Assembly: GCA_037349105.1 (NCBI GenBank)
Contig: JAYJMM010000123.1
Coordinates: 6,510,001 to 6,574,000, forward strand
Source of the DNA: Limnomonas spitsbergensis
Lineage: Eukaryota > Chlorophyta > Chlorophyceae > Chlamydomonadales
Length of the DNA: 64,000 bases
Direction of reading: 5' to 3'
A program made the translations under genes and the position numbers. The notes below the pieces were generated by a model. That model was not told the DNA's origin, did no database searches, and saw only the letters and a program-made list of their open reading frames with translations. This document shows, piece by piece, positions 10,401 to 18,700 of the stretch (its first letter is position 1; each line of letters starts with the position of its first letter).

Positions 10401-10825
10401 GGCACATGGATTGCTTGGTACCAGTACTCGAGGAGGTGCCTGAGGGCGAGTGGTTGTGCCCAACTTGCGCGCCTGATGACAAGGGAGTTGAGCCCGCGGC
10501 AAGGGCAGGACCCGCTGCAGAAGATCGCAGTTTGCAGGTCCAGGGGCGGCCGAGCCCAGCAGCCAGAGCGGCTGCCAGGACAGCCCAGGAGGCCAACGTC
10601 ATGGACAGGCCTGAGGTGGAAGTCATGGCCACCAACCCAGCAACAAGGCAGATGGAGCGGGGCATCGCAAGACCAATGGCGAACGGATTATACGACATCT
10701 CGTACACCACTGGCCGGGGAGAGGCCAATGTCACCCCGAGAGCAGTTACAAGAAGGGCTAAGGTGGCCAAAGAAGCAGCAAGGGAGGAAGAGGAGTCAGC
10801 CCTTGAGGAGCTTACCGAGACCTGA
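7415..10825 (+). CDS. Retroelement 1 ORF2: C5-cytosine methyltransferase - DDE integrase - PHD finger
   Basis: 1136 codons from GTG 7415; the frame is open from 7373 and the first ATG is at 7469. Residues about 105-425 form a C5-cytosine methyltransferase: motif I FEPFGGMCSG, motif IV GWECQNLSS with catalytic Cys201 (the usual Pro before it is Glu), ENV (245-247), an HRTRNYWGN motif VIII-like segment, and a C-terminal AMGYAMG/GRCMDSWALGAW segment. Residues 600-830 are a retroviral-type integrase: an H607-H612-C642-C645 zinc-binding site, then D675, D735 and E770, with HPQADGLSE around the last. Residues 974-1018 are a C4HC3 PHD finger with aromatic Trp1013. No reverse transcriptase or RNase H lies between Gag and integrase, where Ty3-type elements carry them. 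The enzyme would methylate DNA and integrate cDNA; the PHD could tether it to modified histone tails. The domain calls are strong. The element-level biology is inference. Confidence 0.88.
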   Translation: MGDRFQLGRLQPFRRRVQMLRAAQAACVTAPVGQEISSAATEDDEQAQPVSTAEQAFSNRERARTMISDVLADLPRVTPPHLHAGLDTACLSSGAVRAMETEGVVLFEPFGGMCSGLEMVLRAGIPVVQYWYADISEEVREIAGGRLVQLHRRYPQLFPVKAFDRAFRALPQDVYAITAKHLQEAGAQDGHQWFMVAGWECQNLSSAGKGRGLEGERSKSFFPLVKLLGTLQFLQGPKPPAYLIENVAMQLNQKSVKASIEAFQEVCRILGTPALFDAAQVGSYAHRTRNYWGNIAPAADIEFVIRASTRPHGGIVDDILDKGSKAQVVSCPDNGGYRINVTGQPRKVLPCLMATPSSYSFRNGQNGMVYRPMGDLQEPNANERERAMGYAMGSTLPRPDFPEAARRAALGRCMDSWALGAWLNVALECATIIPEELKRRARLPGPDRDPVLGATLMSSHYALATAGNACSGSGEVAASYRQCLGESAAADWADAAQEPGGNTPEEQVEVEIVVTRDTEGEKDPPGCPAGPSVRVDVWADEPVLRFLREKTYVQGTELGEQTRIQRRAAPFQWESERGGVLMRLMPDGRRCVVPRPEDRLAVIQTAHAGTGHFGSHRTAFMVMQQHWWRGLRAAVKKAVQECGVCDRARASTFNHIQPNLHPLPIEGLFFRWGVDLCGPFTTTSRGNRFVMVCVEHYSKWVELIPIPSKASDVTALAFFQNVVARFGGCAEVVTDQGTEFQGEFQDMLLDCFIDHRTTSANHPQADGLSERVVQTLKAGLRKCCEEGSSDESWDKMVPWVALGFRCSPQQATRMAPYEVLFGQRPTFPSRVGADLWSTAKVATAEEAADLLSARVARIKEALPVAGEHLKIAQHRDKLRYARIRGGGYVPQVRRFAEGDYVYVKYSSERRSLDPKARPEILRVKTLGATGTLVLEGADGLTVTENAVNCSPCHLPNLRGVVDFSGTRPNNSLSCEVCQLPDRGEVMLLCDACNTGWHMDCLVPVLEEVPEGEWLCPTCAPDDKGVEPAARAGPAAEDRSLQVQGRPSPAARAAARTAQEANVMDRPEVEVMATNPATRQMERGIARPMANGLYDISYTTGRGEANVTPRAVTRRAKVAKEAAREEEESALEELTET

Positions 10826-11478
10826 GGCCGAGCCCAGAGCGGCAAGGCCGCTGAGCACGTGACGTCACCCACGCCGTAACTGGCAAGGAGCGGGCAGGCG
10901 CCTACAGAGCAGGAATGCAGACGCAGCGCGGCTTGTCCTAGTACCCGGCAGGCAGTGGGCCGGCAGCCAGCGGACCGAAGACGGAAGATGCAGGAGTGGA
11001 GTTAAAGCTATCGCAGCAGCATAGTGAAAATTTTGTTTCTCCAAACACCATAGCAGCAAGGCTACGGTAGTACATATGTTATGACAATGATGAGCAAGGA
11101 GAATTAGTCACCTCAGGCAATGAAAGCACAGTAGGGGGCGGATCACGCTGCTACGGCGCACAATTCCTGTGGCCATTGAAGACCAGGCGGCTATGGCGCA
11201 GTGGGGCGAGAGCAGCGGTTGTTCTTAGCTTGACCTGATAACTTTGAAATTTCTCTGTTTGCTAGCCAGTAGTGGGCTGAACAGCTTGAATTTGTAGGAT
11301 TCTGCGCATTGCGCTTCAGCTGAGACTCGGTGGATTTTTTTTTAGTTCTGTTTGAAGAAGGCCTGAACCAGGCAGATTTGCTGAGACGATTTGAGCTTCT
11401 ACGTACATATTTTCCAGAAGTTTCTTTCAGTACCACCCCTTTTCCGGCTCCCCGCGCATGCCTGGAGGGCTTAACGCT
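10826..11478 (+). other. 3' non-coding region of retroelement 1
   Basis: Non-coding sequence between ORF2 and the purine tract. It is closely matched by 48290-48915 of element 2, apart from small indels. No ORF or structure was recognised beyond a T-rich stretch near 11336. Confidence 0.6.
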
Positions 11479-11491
11479 GGGGAGCGGGGGG
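11479..11491 (+). promoter_or_regulatory. Putative polypurine tract before B1
   Basis: ggggagcgggggg lies directly against B1, and element 2 has gaggagcgggggg at the same place. A plus-strand primer here would make the reverse-transcribed terminal repeat B-gc-A, not A-B. Inferred from position and composition. Confidence 0.5.
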
Positions 11492-11723
11492 CGAGTAAAG
11501 TAGTAGGGGCGGTACCCACGAGACGGAGACTCCCAGGCAGAGACAGCCAGTTAGGGACTTCCAGTTACAGTCATCTTGTTAACAAGCTCTTGTATGTAGT
11601 ACAAGGAGCATGAGTGTACAGTGATGTACCGTATTTGTGAGTAGAGGACATCTCTCTAAGGTGTCCTGACCGGAGTTTACGGTATTTACCATATTAGCAC
11701 GTTTACTGCTTTATGGTGCGACA
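11491..11723 (+). repeat. Repeat B1 of retroelement 1
   Basis: 233 bp with no difference seen from B2 (12361-12593). It ends in TGCGACA, followed by the dinucleotide gc and then A2, so the B1-A2 junction (GCGACA-gc-TGTCAC) looks like joined element ends. Confidence 0.85.
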
Positions 11724-11725
11724 GC

Positions 11726-12363
11726 TGTCACAGTATATTACCGTATACGTGACAGAACCGTTGGAGCCGCCACTAGCGGCCACGGAGCCTCCGCAGCTTC
11801 TCTGCGGAGTCTCCGGATTTGAACTGAGACCTAGAAACCCGCTTACGCAGGGTGATTTGACAGATTCTACCGTACTCTGAATTGGGCCTGCCGGGTCCCT
11901 GTATCCCGGCAATTGCCTAGGCTAGTTACTTCGTCCCTTTCTAAAGGACAGACCTCTATTGTAACAAGCCTCGGCCGTCATCAGTATATGAGACCATCAG
12001 CGCTCCAATAAGTCAGTACCTCTACACAAGTCAAGACTAGTTCAGCCTCAGTCGAACTAGCTGGAGACAAGTACCCAGTAAAGAGAACCGAGGCACTGCA
12101 GAAGAAGAAGTACGCAGTCTACGCCTCGGCTACTCCGCCGCGAGTCGCGCGGTAAGTGCCCCTTAACATAGCCCTGCTGGATCGCGCCCAGACGGCCAGA
12201 AGGCCTACGCTACCATAATCAATTGCTAGACATACAAACATCCGACTCTGCTGCTTGACTCGCTGAGCACTCGCAGCCAGTGTGTAGTCACTGAGTCTGC
12301 CCGTAGGCGTCCGTCACTACCGTGAGGAAAGAAGTCCGCCACGGACCTGAAGCGCACATCGCG
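11726..12363 (+). repeat. Repeat A2 of retroelement 1
   Basis: 638 bp, matching A1 except at two bases close to its right end (cactaccgtgag in place of cactgctgtgag). It is followed directly by B2, sharing the bases gcg. Confidence 0.88.
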
Positions 12364-12593
12364 AGTAAAGTAGTAGGGGCGGTACCCACGAGACGGAGAC
12401 TCCCAGGCAGAGACAGCCAGTTAGGGACTTCCAGTTACAGTCATCTTGTTAACAAGCTCTTGTATGTAGTACAAGGAGCATGAGTGTACAGTGATGTACC
12501 GTATTTGTGAGTAGAGGACATCTCTCTAAGGTGTCCTGACCGGAGTTTACGGTATTTACCATATTAGCACGTTTACTGCTTTATGGTGCGACA
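12361..12593 (+). repeat. Repeat B2, right terminus of retroelement 1
   Basis: Second copy of B. Its end GCGACA is the outer right end of the element and the approximate inverted counterpart of the left end TGTCAC. The next four bases, AAAC, repeat the four bases before A1. Confidence 0.85.
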
Positions 12594-12880
12594 AAACCTT
12601 AACCCCTGCCCTTGTAGAGACTAGCCTTCAAAAAAAACTGCTCTCTCGGTTATATCAGCCATGCTACTGAGCTACCCCACCTTGTACAGTTGTAGCGACT
12701 TTATTCTATGGCCGGAGCTTATCGTCTCCACTTTAGGGTTCATTCTCACGCTACTGCTGAGTGCTTGTGTGCAGGGTCACCCAATACGACCGTTGGGGGC
12801 CAAATACCGTTTCTTATCTGTCCGGCCATTTTGGCCGTACCGTACCGTATTGCCGTACCCGACTACCCGGTAACCCCGGT

Positions 12881-12980
12881 TGTGTCAATAACGTTACACC
12901 TCATCACCGAAAACCGCTACCCCACTGGGCCCGCTCAAAGCTCGGCCGCGTGGGCGCCCAACTATTCAGAAGGGAGAAAA
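12881..12980 (+). repeat. Short dispersed repeat copy (plus orientation)
   Basis: Contains gtcaataacgttacacctc, then gctcaaagctcggccgcgtg and ggcgcccaactattcagaag. The family core, found about a dozen times in this window in both orientations, reads roughly TGACGTTACACCTCTGGGCC, a short A-rich run, CTCGGCCACGTGGGCGCCCA, then ACTNATCAG. It may be a SINE or MITE remnant; its class is not known. Confidence 0.6.
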
Positions 12981-13199
12981 TAAGAAACTAAAAGGAAGAG
13001 GGGGGGAAAGGAACAAAAGGAAAGGTCGGGAAGGCAAAGAAGACCAAGTCCGACACCTGAGTTCCGAAAGAGACTAGCCCTCAACAAAGCCTCTAAAAAA
13101 AGAAAAGTCCACAAAAGCAAGCGTATCCCACCCCTGCTTAGCCTCAAGGGCGCCCCACTGGTCAGAAGGGAGAAGAGAAAGGCTAAAACCCTGGTTGTG

Positions 13200-13350
13200 T
13201 GTTCGTTGCTAGTCCAGTGGGGTCACTAGTTTTCGCAGTCCTACCAAACCGGTATTCGTGCTTGTACCGGTTTTCGGACACAAGTCCCATGTACCAAATG
13301 TGATGCGCTGTTGGATTGTAAAACCTTCACAAAAACGTCACAGTGGGCTC
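13200..13350 (+). repeat. Dispersed repeat, inverted copy at 30756-30903
   Basis: Shares ggtcactagttttcgc, acacaagtcccatg and gtgatgcgctgttggattgt with the reverse complement of 30756-30903, with moderate divergence. No coding potential was seen, so its class is unknown. Confidence 0.6.
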
Positions 13351-14234
13351 CTAGTTGGCTTGGATGTCATGGGGGCCCTGTTGTTTCCTCATCACGTCTT
13401 TCCTCCTCCTGGAATGTTAAAGATTTTTCTCTTGCGGGGCTGGGGGACCCAACTCCTGGACAGGTGGTACCCCCTGAATGTTAAACAAAGAGGGAAAAGG
13501 GAGCCACCCCATTGCCACCCCTCCTACCGCACAGAAATTTGAAAATTGGACTTGAGACGGTCACAGCCGTCAAGCTCAGGAGCCTAACAAGGTCCAAGAC
13601 TGCCAGTCCCGCACGGTTTGAGAATGAATGTCTGGCCATTTGATGTCCATAGGGGGAGGGGGGAGGGGCAAAATGTGAAATTTTATATCCTATCCTCCAA
13701 ACTTATCGAGCTTGACGACAGCCGTTCACACCCCCAAATAACATTTTTGCATGCATCAGATTAAGAAAATAAGTACACCGCTGCATTCCTCATGTCGATT
13801 GCTATCGATTGCCAACATCAACATGGCAGGCCATGTACCGATACTATTATTATTCAATTTTCATCCCATTCAGGAGCCAAAGAAACCAATTTGTATGACA
13901 AAAGCTAGGGCTAATAATAATACCGTGTGCAATATGTGTTGCAAAGTCTTTAACTTCACAGGCAACGCATGTGAGAGGTTGGGCAGGCCCCCTGGAAGGC
14001 GCCACAGATTTTGAACAGTTGTACCAGGGCAGGCTTGGATGGGAGGCTCTGACTTTTGTTGAGGACGTCATTCGCTCTGTCAAGGCCTAGTTTTGTTGTT
14101 TTTCTTTGCCTTCTTGGGGAATAGGCTTGAGAGGGGCAAGGTTTACTTCGGGCTGCCTTTTCCTTTGTGTTGGGGGGGGGGTAGTTCTTTCCTTCATTTT
14201 CTTTCCCTCTTAACTGAAGTTTCTTTTCTTCCAA

Positions 14235-14302
14235 CGAGGCAGTTGGGCGCCCACGCGGCCGAGCCTTTTTGAAGCAGGGCCCAGAGATGTCATGTCATTG
14301 AC
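14235..14302 (-). repeat. Short dispersed repeat copy (minus orientation)
   Basis: gcagttgggcgcccacgcgg, then ccgagcctttttgaagcagg and gcccagagatgtcatgtcat: the reverse complement of the family core described at 12881-12980. Confidence 0.65.
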
Positions 14303-15121
14303 AGGCAACGCATCAGCTCAGGAACCACCAACAGGGGAAAGAGTGCATGTGGTTGTTGCGCGTTAGAGCGCATATCTTGCTGCGCCAATGTGGTGCAGCA
14401 TGCGGTTGGAAGCCTGGTAGGGCTGAGGCTTTTGGCATTTTAGGCCTTCTGTGTGCACATAGGACAACAGGCCCATGCAAATCTGACCTAGTGAGAGGCT
14501 CTAACAAAAGCACGCTGGTTGTCAAGTCCCCCTGCGCCTAGCGTTACAAGCTGTCATATACGGCTGCTGATAAAGGTTCTGTCGACAATCCATGCACCAG
14601 CAGGCCCGTGGCTTGCCCCATCTGAAAGAGCGGTGAGGGTGCGAACAGTCCTCATGACTGGAGCTACCACTCTCTAGACCACACGGGAGTCAGCCAGGGG
14701 TCGATACACAATTTATTTAGGACGGGAGTTACGACTTTCCTGTGCCCCCCACCTCGTCTTTTACTCGCAATGTGACGTCTCGAATCATGTCCAATCGTTG
14801 TCGATAGATGACAGCAGCTATATAGAGTCTTACACCCAGCCTTACAAACTCAATGCCAAGTGATACGGTCATGTCAAATCACTTTATTCCCTGAGATGTC
14901 ACAGCAGGCATGATTCAACGAGCACGCTCACATAGTCATATATGAGAAGCAGACGTAACGAAGGTACCGATCACTCGTGACATCAATCACACCATATAAA
15001 AATAGATCACGGTAGAACACCCATTCCTCATTTACTGATGGCAACAAAACACCCGGTATTATGATGCATCTGTCACTGAATCAGAATGCTCGATTCCCTT
15101 CGTGCCACTTGCTCCAGGCAC

Positions 15122-15720
15122 CAGTAGAGCAAGCGCTCGGATGGAGCCGCACACAAGCTTGAGTAGAGATTCTGTCTGGGTGCCCTCGTATGTCGAGGAA
15201 AACCCGGGAAAATGGCTGTTGGACGAAACTTGGTCAATGGAGCGAGAACACGAGGAAAAAAGTTCTCAAGATCAACCCTCACAGTCTTGCGTGTGGGCGT
15301 GCGCACGGCCACCCATATCCATATGCTGGTCACCTGACACGCGATTGAAATGCTACGGAATCACAAAAATCCTAACCTATCCTCATGTCGCCCGGAAAAA
15401 ATACACCGTACCCCACATCCACACTCCTCTTCCAGCAGTTTTCACAGCAAGGAGCATGCCCTCAACCCTATACCAGTCAACCCATCACGCTCCAGAACCA
15501 GCGCGGGGGGCAGGCCCTCAAGCCCGGAGATGACCTCGACCACTGACGCAGCCGATGGGCTCCCAGCAGAGAGCTGGTCGACTTGTCGGCGGAACTCGTC
15601 CTCCGAGCCGTAGAACTGGATGGCCACGCAGGCGCCAGAGTCCATGGCGCGCGCTGGCAGCAGCAGCAGCGGCGGCGGCGGCGTGCCTGCAGAATCGCCT
15701 GACACTAGCAGCGGGGGACC
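15122..15720 (-). CDS. Receptor exons 16-17: degenerate kinase-like N-lobe
   Basis: Exon 15 ends LPVGSVFCGRYETQ, and exon 16 (15474-15720) continues with CVAIQFYGSEDEFRR and LPPALVLERDGLT. These sit where algal kinases have a GxVFCGRYE opening, the VAIK lysine strand with an acidic-helix EF(E/R)xE, and a hinge-region LVLERG. The canonical Lys is Gln (VAIQ) and the glycine loop is absent. Tentative exon 17 (15122-15228, acceptor ACCAAG|TT) adds ESLLKLVCGSIRALALL, like helix E before the catalytic loop. No HRD or DFG exon was found, so this is a pseudokinase or a truncated gene. Confidence 0.5.
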
Positions 15721-18700
15721 CTGCAACGAAGCAGTGACGAAAAACACGAGGGTGACTAAACAGATAAGGGTCTAGGGTGAACCTTGACAAATACTCACAC
15801 AAACCAGAAAATTGCACAGGCTGAGATAGTTGTTTTGTCCCTTTCTGTCCTTATGACGTTGCTTGCTAGTTAATTCTAACTTTTGATGTATTTCGAGCGA
15901 TTTGGCGTGGACGGGGGCGGCAAAGTCATCCTTTCCATGCGGGAAAGGGCGTTCCAATGATCTCCCGGCTTATCAACGGTGACGCTTATACAATATAATA
16001 CAGCAGTGCTGACCATGTGCAAAGATCTACAAGCTTCAATATGCCCTCTCCCCCACACATCCACAAACACACACCTGTGTCTCGTAGCGTCCACAAAACA
16101 CACTGCCCACCGGCAGCTGCAACAACGTCTCATGCAGCGCAGCCAGCTCCCCCGAGGCATCGCTCAGCACCCGTGCATCCCCCGGGGACACGACGCTCGC
16201 AACCTCCTCCGCCAGGACCCCAGCTCTCCCTCCTCCGCCTCTTGCCCGCGCGCCCCGCTCGTCGTCCGGCTGCTGCGCCTGCGCCAGCGACGAGGCGGGG
16301 ATCGGTGGCTGAGGCAGCACCGCCAGCAGCTGGGTCGCCAGCATCGTCGCACTTGACATGCCCGGCGGGCCCTCGCTGGCAGAAGCTACGCCAACAGAGC
16401 CCGCAGCTGCATTTGCTGCAACCGTGGCGCTCTCAAGCACCAACTGATCCATGTCCGCGCCGTGCGCAGCCAGCGACGCGTGCACGCGGGCCCGGTCAGG
16501 GGGCGACAGGGCTCGGAGCCAGCGCTCAGAGCCGCCATCGCAGCCGCCGCCTTCAGACCGCGCCTCCAGGTACTCCTGCTGCACCAAGGCCACAACAAGG
16601 TCTCGCACCATGATGTGTGCAGAGGCAGATGCGGCCAGCCGGACTGCCGGCGTAGCAGCTTCTCGCTGCTGCTGCTGCAGCGGCGGCGGCTGGCCACCGC
16701 AGCCGCGGGCGGCTGCCGCTGCCATGCCCGCCACCGCCGCTGCGTTGGCCGGCTGCGGCCCAGCTGGCTGGTGCTCCACATTGATGTTGAAAGAGAGTGC
16801 GAGGTACATCAGGTCCGAAAAAGCCGCGGACAGGCGGTCGTTCAGCGCCATGTACTGCTTCACATGCGGGCCGCCATCCTGGGGCGTTGCCTCCGACTGG
16901 CCCCACACAGAGACCCACACAAGGCTGTCAGAGATCACGAAGTGGCAGTCCGCGATCACCTGGGGTTGACAGTACAGGGGGTTCAGGGTTGAAATGGTGC
17001 AGGGCAAAGAGTGACATGGCAAAACCAGGTCCAATCTCCTGTTTCAGGATTTCAAGAATTATAGAGGGGAAACCCTGAACCCTCGACCACATCTACAAAA
17101 AAACTTATCCGGGTCATGTAGCGCTAGTCCGGTATCATGCTCCGAAGGAAGCACAGGCCTCGAGAGTAAGCATGACCACTTCAAAGGGTGGCTGAGGAGG
17201 GAACAAACAGAACGGGCCAGGGGAGCTCACGGACCCCACATCATGACAAGACACGGCAGGGGTGGAGGACAGTTAGGGGCGGGTTGCCTCCCTTCTACCT
17301 TCCCCCGAAGACTGCCGCCAGCCTTGCATCCTATGCAGCTATGATTGAGTTGAAGGTACAGGGTCAGGCATCCCTCCCCTTTCCGGCCCCCCCCCCCCCC
17401 CCCTTTCCCCCCCCCCTTTCCCTGATTCCTTGCCTCTCCCCTCTCCCCCACTTTCCCGCACCCCTCACCTGCTCTGCCAGCATTCTCTCGCTGCATGCCG
17501 CCGTGCCCCTGGCCGTGGGGGCTAGCGTCTCAAGGACTGATGCGGGCAGGGTGCACGAGTTCTTTGGCACCAGGGCAGAGGCGACCACGTCCTCTGGTGA
17601 CGCCACGGGAGGGGGCTGCAGTGGAGGGGGGTTGAGGGGGGCAGGGGGGCAGAAGATGGGCGCATAATGGCAGGGGATGGAAGCAGAAAATAGCAGGTCG
17701 GCGGGCTGATCATGCGCCCTCATTGGACAATTCGCAACAAAAGCCCCCCTCCGCTCGCCCCCACCTGCAGCTGAACGTCGTCATCCATCGTGACACGGAA
17801 TGGCGACGCAAAACCAGCGGCCGCATCACCACCGGAGCTGCTGCTGTCCCGCTCCACCGACGCCGGCGTCGACGGCATCGGCACACCAGCGTTCCCGCCC
17901 TCGGCAACCTCGGCCGCAACGGCAGAGGCGGCGGCGGCCGCCGACGCTGCCGCCGAGGACTTGGACGAGATGAGCCGCTGGAGCAGCATCGCCTTGACCC
18001 GTGGCCCGGCTGCCTCGGGCGGCGTTCGAGTAGGAGACGGCGGAGGAGACGCCGCGGCAGCCCCCCGGAGGGGGCCTGCCGGGGTCGCCACTGCTGGCGC
18101 CTGCCAGTGCACGTGGTCCTCTAGCTTGGGTCCGAGCTTATCCAGAAGCGGCGTCAGGTTACGAACGCGACGGGCGAGGCGGGCGCACCTCTGAGCGTTA
18201 GCGGGGCCTGCGGTGGATGCCGCCTCCTGGACCTGTTGAGTGGGCGGAGTAAGGACAAGTCTCAGGAAACGCGCAGGGTCGGGAGCAGGCGGGGCCGAAT
18301 GAGGACCGCGGACAAAACAACGTTCATGGTCTCAGATTTTCGCCGTTTTCACTCAGGGCGACATGTCTTGTAATTTCGTTTCCCCAACACTGTTTGAAGA
18401 CCCCATCCCAACGCCTTCACGTTATCATCAACTGGTCACCCCTGATCATGACTCATCAACTGGTGACCCCACCCACCCACCTTCACATTTCTCACCAACT
18501 GCCACGGCTCATCTTTCTCACCAACGGGTGACCCCCACCCATCCAGTTTCACCTGACTCATCAACTGGTGACCCCACCCACCCAGACACTTGAAGCTCTC
18601 TCGAGGTGACCCATCATCATGACTCATCTCATCGTCACTACTCATGATTTTCATCCACTGGTGACCCCACCCACACACCGTTCATCACTTGGTGACTCAA

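Larger units (their letters stand above)
2401..12593 (+). mobile_element. Retroelement 1: split-direct-repeat element with Gag, C5-MTase, DDE integrase and PHD
   Basis: A 10.2-kb element with architecture A1 (2401-3038), body, B1 (11491-11723), a gc spacer, A2 (11726-12363), B2 (12361-12593). A1 and A2 are both 638 bp and differ at only two positions that I can find. B1 and B2 are both 233 bp with no difference seen. The outer ends are TGTCAC... and ...GCGACA, flanked by AAAC at 2397-2400 and 12594-12597, a likely 4-bp target duplication. The split-repeat order is known from tyrosine-recombinase retrotransposons (Ngaro, PAT, Volvox Kangaroo), but the recombinase visible here is a retroviral-type DDE integrase. 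The body encodes a Gag-like ORF1 and an ORF2 with methyltransferase, integrase and PHD finger. I find no reverse transcriptase, RNase H or clear protease, so the copy is probably mobilised in trans. Near-identical repeats imply recent insertion. Confidence 0.88.
12981..15121. other. Intergenic region with dispersed repeats
   Basis: No supported gene. It holds a repeat copy at 13200-13350, a reverse copy of the short dispersed repeat at 14235-14302, and otherwise AT-richer unique-looking sequence. The missing 3' exons of the large minus-strand receptor gene would be expected here, but no kinase catalytic loop (HRD or DFG) was found on the minus strand. Confidence 0.5.

Noticed and set aside
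3843..10825. Hidden reverse transcriptase or RNase H in retroelement 1
   Set aside because: I looked for YxDD-type and RNase H acidic motifs in both ORFs and the other frames. The space between Gag and integrase is filled by the methyltransferase and a linker; no such motif was found.
2401..12593. Ordinary LTR retrotransposon with a damaged 5' LTR
   Set aside because: Two diverged elements share the same A1 / B1-A2-B2 layout with both outer ends flanked by target duplications, so a chance deletion in each is unlikely.
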